DNA of 64,000 nucleotides from Scenedesmus sp. ARA3 (taxonomy: Eukaryota; Chlorophyta; Chlorophyceae; Sphaeropleales; Scenedesmaceae): positions 62,001 to 126,000 of the forward strand of contig RWJK01001074.1 of the NCBI GenBank assembly GCA_004335835.1, in the 5' to 3' direction. A program made the translations under genes and the position numbers. Positions 25,397 to 37,429 of this stretch are shown one piece after another. The number at the start of each line of letters is the position of its first letter. Position 1 is the stretch's first letter. Below the pieces are notes generated by a model. That model searched no databases, had not been told where the DNA came from, and was given only the letters and a program-made list of their open reading frames with translations.

Positions 25397-26624
25397 ATGG
25401 CGCTGCTGCCCAGCATGATGCAGGGGTGAGGCGCCACTACAGCCGCCACGATGGCCTGGAGAGAAGTCTGGCGGGAAGTCTGATGGGAAGTTCGATGGGA
25501 GGTGTGGTGGGAGGTCCGGTGGGAAGTCTGGTGGGAAGTTGGGGTAGAAGCTGGGGAGCGGGCGCTCGGCTCGAGATCCAGGTGGGAAGTGAGGGCTGCA
25601 TTCATAGTCAATGTCAGGGTGGTGCCGGTGGTGGTAGCTGTGGTGGTAGGGAGGTGATGCTGGCCAGCCTGGCCTTGCAGCCGGCATGAATGGCCTGTGG
25701 GGGCTGCCGCTGCGGGGTGGGGAGAAGTGCCTGCCATCTGCAGCTGGGTAGAACATGGGATGGGGCATGTGGCCTGGTGAAGGGTGCTGCATGCGGGGCG
25801 GTGGGCTGCTGCTGCGGCGTGGGCAGAAGCCCAGATCAACTGAAGCAGGGTGAAACGGGTGATGGTCTGCTGAGGGGTGCTGCCTGCTGCGTGGTGGGCT
25901 GATGCTGCGGTAGCGGTGCGGCCCGTGCGGCCTGCTGAATCCTCCAGCAGCAGCAGGGGGAGGAGCATCAGCACTGTCCCAGCTGCTGCGCCTGCCAAAG
26001 CTGCTCATGAAGTGCTGCTGCTTGTGATGATCGTAGTGGTGCTGGCTGTCATCAGTCCAGCCCCTTGCTGCGCCTGCAGCAGACACAGCACAAACCGATA
26101 GCAGCAGCGGCAGCAGCAGCAGGCCAGGATCGGTTACTGGCATGGTACGCACAGACCATCAGCAGCACCTGGGCACTGCATGGAAAGAAGGAGTACAGGC
26201 AGCATGTGCAGTTGGCTATGAGGGGAGTCTCGAACGTCAGGCAGTGTATGCAACGAAGCAAGCCAGGCCTTACTGCATGCTGGACTAAGAACTGTCCTTG
26301 CACTGATGCTGCAGCTGTTGCACCATAGCAGTACTGGAAGGTGCACCATCCGGCTGTCTGCACTGCACTTTAAGCCAGAGCCACGGCTGTGCATGCACGC
26401 ATTCACTGCGCTAAGTGCGCTGCAGACACCATGCATGATGAGCTTCCAGTCAAACATAAGACAGGCAGCCTACCGTGCTGCAAGTGTCCATGATCAGCTT
26501 GCCATGGTAACCAGCCCCGTTCGCGATCAGGCCCAAAATCGCCATGCTGATTATGCTGCTGGCTGAACTCTGCTCCGTTTGCATAGAACGCCTCCATGTG
26601 CTGCTGCAGGTTCCACCAAATGTC
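21945..26624 (-). CDS. Large low-complexity RS/His/Gln-rich protein
   Basis: Function unknown; its composition suggests a nuclear RNA-processing or condensate-type protein. Exons on the minus strand: 26624-26474, 26073-24259 and 24100-21945, in phase, about 1,373 residues. The N-terminus is unresolved because 26624 follows an acceptor. In order: a His/Gln/Trp segment (DIWWNLQQHMEAFYANGAEF), SR/Pro/His-rich sequence with a PPDFPPDLPP array, and Ala/Gln tracts. Next is a possibly globular segment (ESAIRLWLQRLLYMRRQGR ... FLAHHPALQLLQRGPARFVG) split by the second intron, like a small winged helix. Then come four SSAGRYP repeats, an RS stretch (RHRSRSRSRRKH), polyglutamine and the tail IIEEWFSSQEDD. 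No homologue is recognised. Exon phases support the model; polyQ/polyA lengths may vary between strains. Confidence 0.6.
23255..23530 (-). repeat. Four intragenic SSAGRYP-type repeats
   Basis: The plus-strand text GTACCTGCCAGCACTGCTG or close variants recurs near 23270, 23346, 23418 and 23499. It encodes R-(P/S)-x-S-(S/T)-S-A-G-R-(Y/C)-P-x-P about every 25-27 residues, separated by polyglutamine linkers. Confidence 0.85.
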
Positions 26625-27105
26625 CTAAAACATAAACTATATGCAGATGATATGCTTTAAAGCAACTTCAAATAAACCAGGCTCCTGCTGTTGCTCCTGC
26701 TGCTGCTGGGGTTTGCATGACAGTACAGCTGACTAGCTCGAGAGTGATCCGATATCCGGGCTTGGCCGAGCATGCGAACTAAGTCAACAAGCGAAATTTC
26801 AAGCGTCCTCATAGAGGGCATGCGGATTCGAGGCATTTGCTTTGGGAGAGGTTTGAATTTCTCTGGACAACTGACAGAGGGTACGATGCGCTCTACTGCA
26901 TATATGAAGACGTGCAATTCACTTTTCGCAATCCGCAGCTTTGTTACCGCTGCAGCATCCTGCAAGCTGTACATGGCATGCTGCAGAAGACACTTGCTCC
27001 AGCTTGCTCACAACCAGTTGCAAACTGCGAACGCCTGTCTCTCCGTCCTTTGCAAACAAGCTTAGAAACCTGAACATATCAGCCATTTCTTATGCTGAAA
27101 GCAGC
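26625..27105. promoter_or_regulatory. Divergent region between the RS/His-rich gene and POLD3
   Basis: It contains the POLD3 promoter and probably the first exon of the minus-strand gene. A minus-strand open stretch from 26974 (MYSLQDAAAVTKLRIAKSEL ... SLVDLVRMLGQARISDHSRAS) looks natural and could be that exon, but no strong phase-0 donor is visible before its stop. Confidence 0.4.
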
Positions 27106-29372
27106 ATGCATTGCACCGCGGATGGTTTGCTGGAGGAGCTGCACAGCTTGGTGCAAGAAGAGCTCAAGGTAGGGCTTGCTGCTGTGCACACCAGGTAGCA
27201 CGTCAGCAGCACACAAGGATGCAGGAAAATGATGCATTTGTAAATAAACGTTACAAAATGTCATGACAGCATCAACTGCATCAGCAGCAGCAGCAGCAAC
27301 AACAGCACGCCTGGCATACCTTGCACGCAGCATTGTTGTGAACGCTGCAGCACTTCCCTGCATGGCATCGCGTTCGTTTTGCTGAGCCACTGATTTCCTC
27401 CTGCAGGTGGTTTCCTACAAGTGGCTAGCGCGGCAGTACCAGATTCCAAGCAACCACGCAAAGCAGTGAGTGCCTTCTTTTCCACTGCAAAGCATGGCTG
27501 CAGCAGGCCAGCCAGGCAGCAGCCAACTCTGGTGTGGCTTGCAGTGGTGCAAAATTCCAGCAGCTCTCGTGTATTTGACAACAGCAACAAGTCAATGCTA
27601 CAATACCTGCTGATTTGGCACGCTGGACTGTGCTACGCTGTGCTGCACGGTGCTGTGCTGTGCTGTGCTGTGATGCGTCTTACAAACAGCAGCAGCAGCA
27701 GCAGCAGAACGGCAGCAGCAGCGGCAGAAGTAAGGATCACCGGTCATGATGTGTTTCCTCACTGCTGCCTGTGCAGGGTGCTGCGCCAGTACCTGCAGCA
27801 GCATGGCAGCCAGGCCAAGGCCATCTTCCTGGTGGCGGGGCAGCTGCAGGTGAAGGGGCCACGAGCTGCTCAAATACTGCTGTCTCACTGGCTGCTGTGT
27901 CATGTTGCCTATTAAGGCTGGAATGTGTAGCAGCACATTGCTGTGGACTGTAAGATGTCGGCATGGGTGGCCCCTTTGTGTGATGTTGCAGGCAAGCGCC
28001 TGAACCTGGTCAGCCAGCATACGCAGGCAGGCGCTGAGCTGTCAGCACCCAAAACTGTCAGCAGAGCGGGGGGTGTACGCAACGTGCCTGCTCTGCCTGC
28101 AGCGGCAGTTCTGAGCAGCAGGTTGAGGCAGATGCCTGTTAAAGCTGCCAGCCGTCGCACAGCTCACAGCGTGCCTGCCACTTTGCTGTGGTACTGGCTT
28201 CTGCTGTTGCTGCAGGCGGACCCCAACTGCCTCGTGACACGCCTGGTAGACTCTGCGCACCTCACAGGTGTGAACACAGCACGCCAGCAAACAAATGATT
28301 GCACCAGCAGCAGCAGCAGCTCTTTGCAATCATTAGTGATGCTGTGCTAATGTATTGCACGTGTGGTGTGCTCCGGAAAGCAAACACCTGCGTAGTATGC
28401 TTGCAGCATGGTGGTGTGCCACTAGTTGGGGTGTCAGCTGCTGTTCATTTGGCCTTTGCACATCTGTTCAGAGCACACAGGACAGCAGTCAACCCCTGCT
28501 CTGCATGTGTAACTCTCTGCTTGCGCTATGCAGCATGCCTGGAGGACTTTGCTGGCCAGCCAAGCGTGCACGTACACAGGTGGGCACGGCTGCAGTGCAG
28601 TGCGATGCTTGCAATGCTTTGGGGGTGCAGGCAGGGTGCCGGCGGTGTGTCCCCCTCACCCTCTCACACAACCTTCGCCATCAGGCTGCTTGACCTCTCA
28701 GCAATCTGACCGACCTTGAAATGCATGCCACAGCAAAGGGCAGCGTGGTGCACAGGTTGCCCTAGATGTACAATGAGCCACTGCTTCAGCTGTTATGTGC
28801 TATGGCTGGTTGGTGATGCCTGCGTGCTCATGCCTCACCTGCTGGCTGCCTGCAGTGTGATGCCGGCAGAGCCGCGCCCCGTGACAGACCCTGGCAGGCT
28901 ATGGGCTGAGGATGTGCTGCAGGCACGCCACTTCTATCAGAGCGTGCTGCAGCAGCAGGCAGATGGCAGCAGCGCCTACGTCTTTGCGCGCAACGCATGC
29001 AGCAGCGTGAAGTTTGAAGTCAGCATCGCAACGCTGCAAGGCAAGCAGCAGCAGCAACAGCAGCAGCAGCAGTGCAGCCCACCACCTGCAGCAGGAGGTC
29101 ACGCTGTGGCTGGCAGCCCTGCTGAAAGTGATGCTGAGGAGCCAGCAGCAGCGGCGGCTGGTGATGACGCTGGTGGGCCGCCAGCTAAGCGCCAGAAGGT
29201 GGCAGCAGCAGCAGCAGGCGGCAGCTTCAGAATTGATCCTGAGACGGGGGAGGAGGTGTGGGAAGAGGACCAGCCACGCCAGCCTGCAGCAGCTGCTGCA
29301 GATGGTGCTGCTGTTGCTGCTGTTGCTGCTGCTCAACGCGCAAACGAGGCACAGCTGAACAGAGCAGCTCCC

Positions 29373-29403
<31 letters not shown>

Positions 29404-29564
29404 GAGGTGCTGGCGCAAAGGGCAGCGCGACAATCGGCGCTGGCAAGGCTGCCGCCGCTGGCAGTAAGGCTGGCGGCAGCAAGCCTGGCGGCAAGGGCTC
29501 CAGGGGCGGCAAGGGCGGTGGTGCAGGACAGCGGAACATAACGAGCTTCTTTGGCAAGCATTAG
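27106..29564 (+). CDS. POLD3: DNA polymerase delta subunit 3 (p66/Cdc27)
   Basis: Accessory subunit that links polymerase delta to PCNA in nuclear DNA replication. Exons: 27106-27168, 27407-27465, 27777-27849, 28216-28267, 28534-28579 and 28856-29564, in phase, 333 residues. The N-terminal winged-helix region matches the family: ELKVVSYKWLARQYQIPSNH, AKQVLRQYLQQHGS, AIFLVAGQLQ, CLVTRLVDSAHL and QPSVHVHR. The middle is Ala/Gln/Glu-rich and disordered with basic KRQK patches, shorter than in animals. The C-terminus QRNITSFFGKH is a PIP box (Q-x-x-I-T-x-F-F). Its introns show no clear exon-edge copies, unlike most neighbours. I considered and dropped an extra exon near 27990, because joining 27849 to 28216 restores the family pattern. 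Confidence 0.91.
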
Positions 29565-30341
29565 GCACTTTTCCTGCAACCCTCCACGTGCACGTCTTTG
29601 CCATGTGCATCGCTGACCAGCTGAAGTTGTGGTCGCCAACAAGCCCCTGCTGCAGCTGGTCTGTTGCAAGACTGCCAGGCTGGCTGAGGCCTATGTTCAC
29701 AGCTCATGTATTGCGTAGTGTGGACGGCGCAATGGGTGCTCAAGTTTGATCGGTGTATAAACAGTGGCAAGCAAGGGCTGTCCTGCAGCGTCACACAGTC
29801 ATTCTCCTCTGATGCTTTGCGATTGGTTATCAGCAGTGCCTGTGACAGTGCCAGCTTGGGTAGCAGAAGCACAGCGCTTTGCATGCATCGCTGTTGCCTT
29901 GTAAACGCTGCTGTGATGCATCCTGTGCTCCCAGGTAGCATTTTGCTTCAACTTGTTTTGCTCACTGCGCCTGAGTCAGCTGCACTGATACTTCCACCGT
30001 GTGATCTTTCCGAGATCCGCGATGGCCGTTGCACGGTGGTTGTACGCCTGCTTGTCACACATACTCTGCAAATGAGGCACAGCGAGGGCAGCAACGGCCC
30101 CGCGGACAAGCAGGAGCTTGAGAGCAGGGCTCAGGCTCGAGGCCCAGCTTTCAATCAGTAGGCTTGTCGAAACGCGCACATGCAGTCAATTTCACAGCAC
30201 AGCTCTAGCATAGCTACTACCTTTTTTATTCATCGCTGCATCTCCACTACTGCGCACCACAGTAGCCGGGACTCCCGCAGCAACCTTTTGTCTGTCTTGC
30301 CAGCCGCATGATTGACTGCACCTTGGGTGTCAAGTGATGTG
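29565..30341 (+). promoter_or_regulatory. POLD3 3' UTR and BTB-SPRY promoter
   Basis: A tandem-gene spacer of 777 bp. The first half should be the POLD3 3' UTR and the second half the promoter and 5' UTR of the BTB-SPRY gene. No coding signal is seen. Confidence 0.5.
29900..29904 (+). promoter_or_regulatory. TGTAA poly(A) signal of POLD3
   Basis: TGTAA 336 nt after the POLD3 stop codon. Confidence 0.45.
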
Positions 30342-33300
30342 ATGGATACCCCGGAAAATCATGGCGTAATGGAAGCTGTGCGAAAGCTTCTCTTGGATGC
30401 GAAGTTCCACGACATCTCCTTCGTCTGTTCTGATGGCAAACGAATCGGCAGCAATCGTTCATTCATGGCTGCATCATGCGAGTACTTTGAAAAGATGCTG
30501 ATTGACTTCAATCCGGTTCAAGGCGGTGCCCTCGGCGAGCAATCAGCAGTGGCTGACATCAAGCTGCAGGCTCCTTCTGCTGCTGTCAACCATGTGCTGC
30601 ACTTCCTGCACACTGGGACCTTCAGCTCGCTGTCACCACCCACTAGTGACCTTGAGAATCAGCAGCAGTACTGGTCGACCCTGCTGGAGACCTGCTCACT
30701 GGCGCAGCTGTACATGCTGCCAGCATTGCAGCAGCACATCGCAGACCAGCTGGTGCAGGAGCTGCCAGCACACAGCCTGGGACTTGCCCTGAGCTTTGCA
30801 CTGAAGGTGCGGACAGCAGCTTTGCCTGAGGCTTTCGACACAGCATTGGGGTTCATGACCATCATGAAACCAGCAGCTGGTTCTGGTTCTGCTGTATGTA
30901 CATGCTGTGAATAGCATCGCTGTTTCACATGCCAGCTGGCTTAGCACAGCTGCTGTGTCGACTTCAGGATGCCTTGTGTTCTTGCAGTCTGTGTCAGTGT
31001 GCTGGATGCTGCTTTGCTCTCTCAGTTTCATTAACTTTTACTTCTACTTTATCAGCTCAGCAGCACTGGATTACTTTGTCCTGCAGGAGTTTGAGGTTTG
31101 GTCAAAGCAGTTTGCGTGTGGCTCTATGCTACTGATGTGCGCCTCCAGGACGACCTCCCTGCACTGCAACTTCTGCCGTTGCAACGCAATTGCTTGCAGG
31201 CGCACCTGCAGCTGATTGTCAAGGACATTTGGGTGGCGCTGCCCCGCCTGCTGCAGCAGCAGCCGCTGCACTTTGACGCCTGCTTCTCAGCAGAGGCCAT
31301 CTGCCTGTGCCTGCAGCATACCTGCTGGCTGTCAGCGCCAGCAGCACCAGGCACGCCCCGCAGTGTCAGCGCAGCAGCTGCAGCATCCCCAAACAGAGCT
31401 GCTGCGCTCAATGCTGCTGTGCAAGCTGCTGCGCCGGCCGGGCGTGGTGCTCTGGGCAGCGCTATGACAGCAGCTGCGGCCCCCGCAGCTGCCGCCTGCA
31501 GCAGCTCCAGCTGCAGCAGCGGCAGCGCTGCTGCTCGTGAGGCAGAGGCGTTTGATGCAGTGCTGGAGTGGGTGCTGCGAGAGGCCAGCAACTGCCCTAA
31601 CTGCCAGCAGCTGCGACAGGCGCCTGTTGAAGACAGCGCTGCTTGCACGCTCAGCGGTGACGACGGTGACCACCAGGCTCACCACGAGCAGCAGCAGCAG
31701 CAGCGACTAGCAGCAGCCACGCTGCTGCATGTCCCAGCTGCGACGCCAGTGCTAGGCTGCAGGACCAGCAGCAATGGCAGCAGCGGTGGCAGCAGTGCGG
31801 TGCATCCTGCAGGATGGACGGCCTCTGGCGGCATCAGCCTGGCCCTGGCCAGCAGCAGCCTTGCAGCCCCCAGCTCACCAGCTACAGCTTGCGTAATAAG
31901 TCGCGCTGGTGCGCACGACTCTGCCTCGGGCACTGCTGCAGCAGGCAGGTGGGCTAGCAGCAGCGTCAGCTCAGATGACACCGGCCTGTCTGCAGAGGCA
32001 GCAGCAGAAGCAGAGGAGGTTGCAGGAGAGGAACAGCTTGCAGGAAACAGCAGCAGCAGTAGTATGAGGCCGTCCTCTGCCCCAGCCACCCTGGCAACTC
32101 CACAACAAGCGTCAGGCAGCAGCAGCAGCAGCATAGAGGCTGCAGTGTGCCCCGCAACATGCAGTGACGGCGCAGCCGCAGCTTCAGCAACGTCTGCCAA
32201 GTGCGAAGGCGCTGATGGCGCAGCGCCGCAGCTGCTGGCTGCGGGGCACTGCTGCAGCCGTCACGAGGCGGTGCTGCTGCAGCTGCTGGCGCGCCTGAGC
32301 TGGCAGCTGCTGCCGCCTGCTGCACTGGAGCGGCTGGAGGCGCTGGCGCTGCTCAGCCCTGGTGCCCTGCTGGACATCTACAGGTGGGGAGGTGATGTGT
32401 ATGTTCTAGTGCTGTGATGCTGTGTGGCTTGGTGGCTAGCGTTCTTGTAGGGTGGCCAGTCGTGCTGTAGCAGTGGCGCTGCTCAGCCCTGCAGCGCGGC
32501 TGGACATTCAGAGGCGGGCGTAGGGTCGTGTACTGTCAGGGGGCAGCAGCAGCATGGTGTACCTTGGCGGGTGGCGCTGCTCAGCCCATGCGCAATGCTG
32601 GACATCTACAGGTGGCAACGCATGTGTATTGTGTTCTGTGGTGGCTGGAAGCAGTGCTGTTGCTATGGCGCTGGCGGGTGCAGCACTTTGACTACAGCAG
32701 GCCTGGATAGCTGTGGTTGAGCATCGTTGTCCCTGGGCGTCACTGCTTGCTTGGACCCCACTGCGCTTGCACATGCGTGAGACCAAGGCGCACGTGACGC
32801 AAGCACAACACCCTACACGAGTCTGCTCAGCACTGGTATCATTGTGCAACTGCTGCCTGCAGGGTGCACCAGCGCTGCAGCCACCTGGCGCTGTGGGGCA
32901 GCTTCCCTGCCACCACAACAGTGCTGCGGCCGGGCGGCAGCGAGGCTGGGCGGCTGCGCTGCTACACAGCGGGCGGCGAGCAGGTGTGTGCAATGCTGTG
33001 CTGCTCCCCACACTGCAGCTGTAGCATTCATAACTGACACAGTGTCAGGCCTTCCTTGCAGGACAGTAGGCATAGCACACCGGGAGGAGTTGCAGGACAA
33101 CATGATTGCATCACAGCACACCTTGGGGTCTTACAGGACAGTCTGCTTGCATCACAGCACACCTTGAGGTTTTGCAGGACTGTCGGTTTGCATCACAGCA
33201 CACCTTGAGGTCGCAGGACAATCTGCTTGCATCACAGCACACCTTGGGGTTTTGCAGGACAGTCTGCTTGCATCGCATCACACCTTTGGGTCTTGCAGGA

Positions 33301-34217
33301 CATCATGCTGGCGCCACCGGCAGTGTGGGGCACCAGCTGTTGCAGGATGTTGCGGTGCGGCCCATTGCAACTCAAAGCAGCTCCTAGGTATTGGGCTGAC
33401 ATTGTGCGCTGCGGTGCTGCTGCCCTGCAGGTGCTGGACTGTGACAGTCCGGCGCACATCACTGCCTCAGCCAACATGTGGCTCAGCAGCGGCAGGCACT
33501 GCTGGCAGGTAGTGCTGCTGGCGCCCTGTGACCTGGTGTGGCTGGGCGTGGGTGATGGCAGCCTGGCGCCAGACGTGTGGGGTGAGTGCTGCTGGTGTGG
33601 GCTGTGGCTGCTGCTGTTGCAATGTAGGATTGCAGTGCGCTGGCTGGCACATGCTGTGACCTTGACAAAGTAGTGGTTCACCTATGATATAAGGCGTGCA
33701 GTGTACATGCGCCGAGCTGGGTACATTGCTGTGGTGCTATGCTGGCTATCATGCAGCCACACCCAGGCTGCCCTTGCTGCTACTGTCAGTAATGCATGTC
33801 GCACCTCTGCTTGCCAACCCCTCCGATCGTGCTGCAGGTGGCAAGCAGGCGGGCGGCTGGTTCTATGGCAGCAACGACGCCCTCTGCCACGACCGGCACA
33901 GCGACAAGCACGCGTACGACAAGCATGCCGGTCACGGGCCTTGGGGTGCGCCAGGCACCGTGGTTGATGTCTGCCTGGACATGGATGCGCGTGAGCTGTG
34001 GTTTGGCGTGAACGGGGCGCAGCTGAAGCTAGGCTTTACGGGGCTGCCTGCTAGGGTTCAGCCTGCAGTGAGCATGAGAGCGCCAGGGCAGCTGCTGGTG
34101 CGGTTCAGGGCTGCCAGCTTGCTAACTGCTGAGCTGGTGAGCAGCAGCAGCGCAACGAGCAGCAGCACCGCTGCTGCTGAAAGTGTGCCAGCTTGGCGGC
34201 GGGAGACAGTGGGGTAG
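30342..34217 (+). CDS. BTB/POZ-SPRY domain protein
   Basis: Likely a substrate adaptor for a CUL3 E3 ligase, by analogy with BTB proteins. Exons: 30342-30806, 31149-32383, 32863-32983, 33431-33581 and 33838-34217, in phase, 783 residues. Residues 1 to about 100 form a BTB domain (DAKFHDISFVCSDGKRIGSN, FMAASCEYFEKML, VLHFLHTGTF). A BACK-like helical part follows (LAQLYMLPALQQHIADQLVQ ... HLQLIVKDIWVALPRLL). About 350 residues of Ser/Ala/Gln low complexity lead to a SPRY domain (SSGRHCWQVVLLAP, LVWLGVGDGS, GGWFYGSNDALCH, VVDVCLDMDARELWFGVNG). A 24-nt microexon at 33299-33322 (DIMLAPPA) could be inserted without changing phase. The start ATG at 30342 is the first in frame before the BTB core. 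Confidence 0.86.
32465..32640 (+). repeat. Two copies of BTB-SPRY exon 2 3' end in intron 2
   Basis: Segments near 32470-32522 and 32566-32630 repeat 32341-32400 (GCGCTGCTCAGCCC, then the bases for LDIYR and the donor). The first copy has lost the donor and the second keeps CTACAGGTGG. Confidence 0.85.
33047..33298 (+). repeat. 41-bp minisatellite with acceptor-like units, intron 3 of BTB-SPRY
   Basis: About six units of 39-43 bp. Each begins TTGCAGGAC or similar and continues CTTGCATCACAGCACACCTT. Every unit carries a candidate AG acceptor, and the array ends exactly at the optional microexon at 33299. Confidence 0.9.
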
Positions 34218-35754
34218 GGTAGGTGGATGCGAGCGGCGGGGCATGGGGCTTAGCTGCGATTGGCCAGGCTGCGCTGATAGCCAATGTGGGATGCTGTGTG
34301 CTGATGCAATCCTGCACTTGCAGGACTGTGTTGTTATGCTGTCCTTTGGTGTCCAGCACGCACTGACTGTCGAATTTGTTCTCCGCTGTGTTTCGTCGCC
34401 ATGAAGCATGCGAATTTCTTTAGACAGGTGGAAGTGCTTCTACTGGCAGGTGTGAAGCACGGTGGGCAAGCTGCAGCACAGCTATGGTCAACACCATGTA
34501 AGGTGTGTTGTACGCACATTTGTGCTGCACTCTGAGAACAACAGAGACTGCAGCAGCTGTCAGCTTCTCTCTGTCAGGACGTCACGGAGATTTTGAAGGC
34601 GGCTGGGACAGTGATGTCATACAGCCACTCTGTGACTGATGCGCGTGCTGCATCCTTTTGCACTTGGCCAGTTTGATGTGTGATGTATGAGAATGCCGCT
34701 TTGTACATTAGCAGCATGCTCGCGCATGATTTTGTGTCAATGTATATGTGCTTTGACTAGACGTGACTTGCTTGCAGACATGTGTGGATGCTATGTCGGT
34801 GGCCAGGAATGATGAGGTGACAGATGCCTTTATGGATGAAGCATTGAGTGCTCTTTGGTTTATTCCTGATTCGCGTGAGGCTTTTTGGATGCTGTGATAC
34901 TGTTTCATAGTAAGGATGGACGCAGCACTGCATGCATACCAAGGAGGTCTACAGCCGTCTCAGGCTGCGCCGCTGCCCACATATGCTAATGAGAGAGGAT
35001 AGTTACATGTGGGTCCTGGCACCGTCTTTGATGGTATGAGCCGCAACAGGTTGAACACATGGTCTGGAGACCAGAAGACCAGCCTGGTCTCCTGAGGAGA
35101 GTGAGCACCGCAGAACACAAGGTCGTGCCCCATTAGGGTGTCGACCGATTGTATCTGGTGTGCATCTCATTGTTGTGGCTATCACTGCAGTCCTGGCACA
35201 TGCCCCATCTGCACGTGGTTCAGGGTCTGATATGACGTGTACTGCCGAGCTGGACTGTCGATCCAGTGATCAGGCAGCGCCATCTTCAGCCAAGATCACG
35301 CCGGATGGCATCTGCAGATCCTGAAAGTTGGGGTCACAGTTATGTGTAAGATGTGCTTGTTCAAAAGTGCCCATTGCGTTGTCATAGACTGCTGGGCTGC
35401 TCTGCACTGTCGCCACGTGACCAGTGCAACATGCACCGCCAGGCATGCTGTGTAGATTTGTACAGCCTGCAGCCTTGACACTGCTGCGCAAACATCTTAA
35501 GCCAAAGCAAAACGCAACGCAGCATAAAATGATGTTGAGGCTGCCCCACGAACCCAACTGCAGGAGTGCTGCCCATTCAGTGGTACTGGAACACTGTTCT
35601 GCGATCCTGAACCTGTTCTGCCTGGCACTGGCAAAGTCACAATTCGTTTGTTTTGCTTGAACCTACACCTATTACAACTGTGCGCCACACTCAACACTTG
35701 CAGCAAGGAGATTCAAGATGAACCGCATCCCCCGAGCCAACCTACTCTGCTGTG
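34218..35754. other. Convergent intergenic region
   Basis: Between the BTB-SPRY stop (plus) and the duplicated tail of the TraB gene (minus). It contains a small inverted repeat, GGAGACCAG at 35066-35074 with CTGGTCTCC at 35084-35092. A minus-strand open stretch at 35270-35557 is not recognisable and is not called. Confidence 0.45.
34497..34501 (+). promoter_or_regulatory. TGTAA poly(A) signal of BTB-SPRY
   Basis: TGTAA 280 nt after the stop codon. Confidence 0.45.
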
Positions 35755-36000
35755 CTGGCAGCACCCCTCAGGTCAAAGTTCAGTGTGCGCAGCTGCATCA
35801 CGAATTGTGTATTACACGACGGGAACACAGCCCGTCCATCACCATGTCCATGTCCCACCCAGGGCCTCCACTCATCGGCCGAGTCGACCGCAGCGGCTGA
35901 AGCAGCTGCTGCAGTGTGGTTGAACATTTAAGCGCTGCACGCCCGCTGCAGCAGCGGCTCCAGCGGTGCAGCCAGCTGCTTGCTTGACACCGCTGCGCAA
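35755..36000 (-). repeat. Decayed downstream copy of the TraB-gene terminal exon
   Basis: This segment repeats 36200-36380, the last exon, with insertions and substitutions. CAAAGTTCAGTGTGCGCAGC is shared, as is the stretch complementary to the codons for G-P-G-W-D-M-D. It lies past the stop codon in gene orientation. The offset is about 430 bp. Confidence 0.85.
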
Positions 36001-36179
36001 CACGACGAGTGCACTGCAAGACCAATGGAAAGGCTGCCTGATGGTCACGCAGGGCTTGCGCAAGCAAAGCAGCTTGCAGGACTGCTTTCTGCTCTGCTGC
36101 AGCATTCCAACAGCTGTACACAGCCGCACACGCCACCCTGCAACACTTTGCCATCGGTCATAAGAGCTTTTCCAGTCTC

Positions 36180-37387
36180 CTACTGCGCTGTGTTAGCAGT
36201 CCCGCTCAAGTCAAAGTTCAGTGTGCGCAGCTGCATCACCACATCCATGTCCCACCCAGGCCCTCCATTCACAGGCCGCATCGCCCGCAGCGGCTGCAGC
36301 AGCTGCTGCAGGGTGGTGCCCTTTACAGCGCCACACACCTCCTGCAGCAGCGGCTCTGGCAGTGCAGCCAGCTGCATGCGGAAGGTTGAGTAGATATCGT
36401 AGGTAATTTGTCGTGCTTCTGCCTGCTCATCAGGCACTGGCGGCAGCACGTCCTGCACGTCTTGCAGCACCTGCAATTGCAGAATTTGCAAAGCAGAAGA
36501 AACACGGAAGCAGCAGGTCAGCCAGCTGCCAGGCACTAGCGGCAGCACCTCCTGCACGGCTTGCAGCACCTGCAGTGACTTAAACAGCATCAGCCCACCA
36601 GCCTCACCCCTGGGGCGGCACGCTGAGCTGCAGCAATACCTCCAGCAAGCCCCTGATGTATGCACCGTGCAGCAAACACCTTCAACATGTACTTCACAAT
36701 GCATGCTGCTTCCCAGACCTGGTCTCTGTGCACATACATAGCTGACATGCCCTTGAAACCCACTAATGGCCAACAAGAATGCTGAGTGTTACAACTTGGA
36801 TCATAACTATAACTATAACACAACCACCACACCCACCTCTGGTGGCACGCTCAGCTGCAGCACTGCCTCCAGCAGGCCCCGTTTGGCCCCAGCCCCCGGC
36901 TGCTGCATGGCTTCGTGGTCCACGCGTGGCGCCTGCATCACCGGGCTGCTGCTGCTGCTGAGGCCGTCTGGGCCCACCACGCCCTGCCAGCTGGCATTGT
37001 TCCACAGCTCCTCCAGGCCTGCAGGCAGGCAGGCAATACATGCAGCATAGCATTGTGTAACGCAGCATGTTACAACGCAGCATGCCGTAAGCCTTGCTTC
37101 ACAGCTGTCACAGCCCCTCCAGGCCTGCAGGCAGGCAGGCAATAGAGTGCAGTTGACACAGGCAGGCAGTCTATACTGTCGCATGTTGCAACGCGATGTA
37201 CGATGTCATGCTGTGCGCTTCAAAGCTCCTCCAGGCGTGCATGTATCCGCAGATGTTTGCGATGCAGCAGGGCGTCATACAAGCATACCGTGCTAACACC
37301 AGCTGACCCGGCAGAGCGCAGAGATGGCAGACTCTGCCAGACTCAACATAGAGTGCCACACACTGCTGCCCTGCAGCTTCCAATTGA

Positions 37388-37429
<42 letters not shown>

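Noticed and set aside
27943..28215. Extra POLD3 exon (reading GKRLNLVSQHTQ...)
   Set aside because: It lacks a good donor and breaks the family pattern; joining 27849 directly to 28216 keeps phase and restores the conserved LVAGQLQ-to-CLVTRLVD segment.
33047..33298. CRISPR-like regular repeat
   Set aside because: Units are directly tandem without unique spacers, lie in a nuclear gene intron, and vary in length; it is a minisatellite.
33323..33388. Longer BTB-SPRY exon running from 33299 to the CTCCTAG/GTATTG donor
   Set aside because: It ends in phase 2, whereas the next exon at 33431 needs phase 0, so it would frameshift the SPRY domain.
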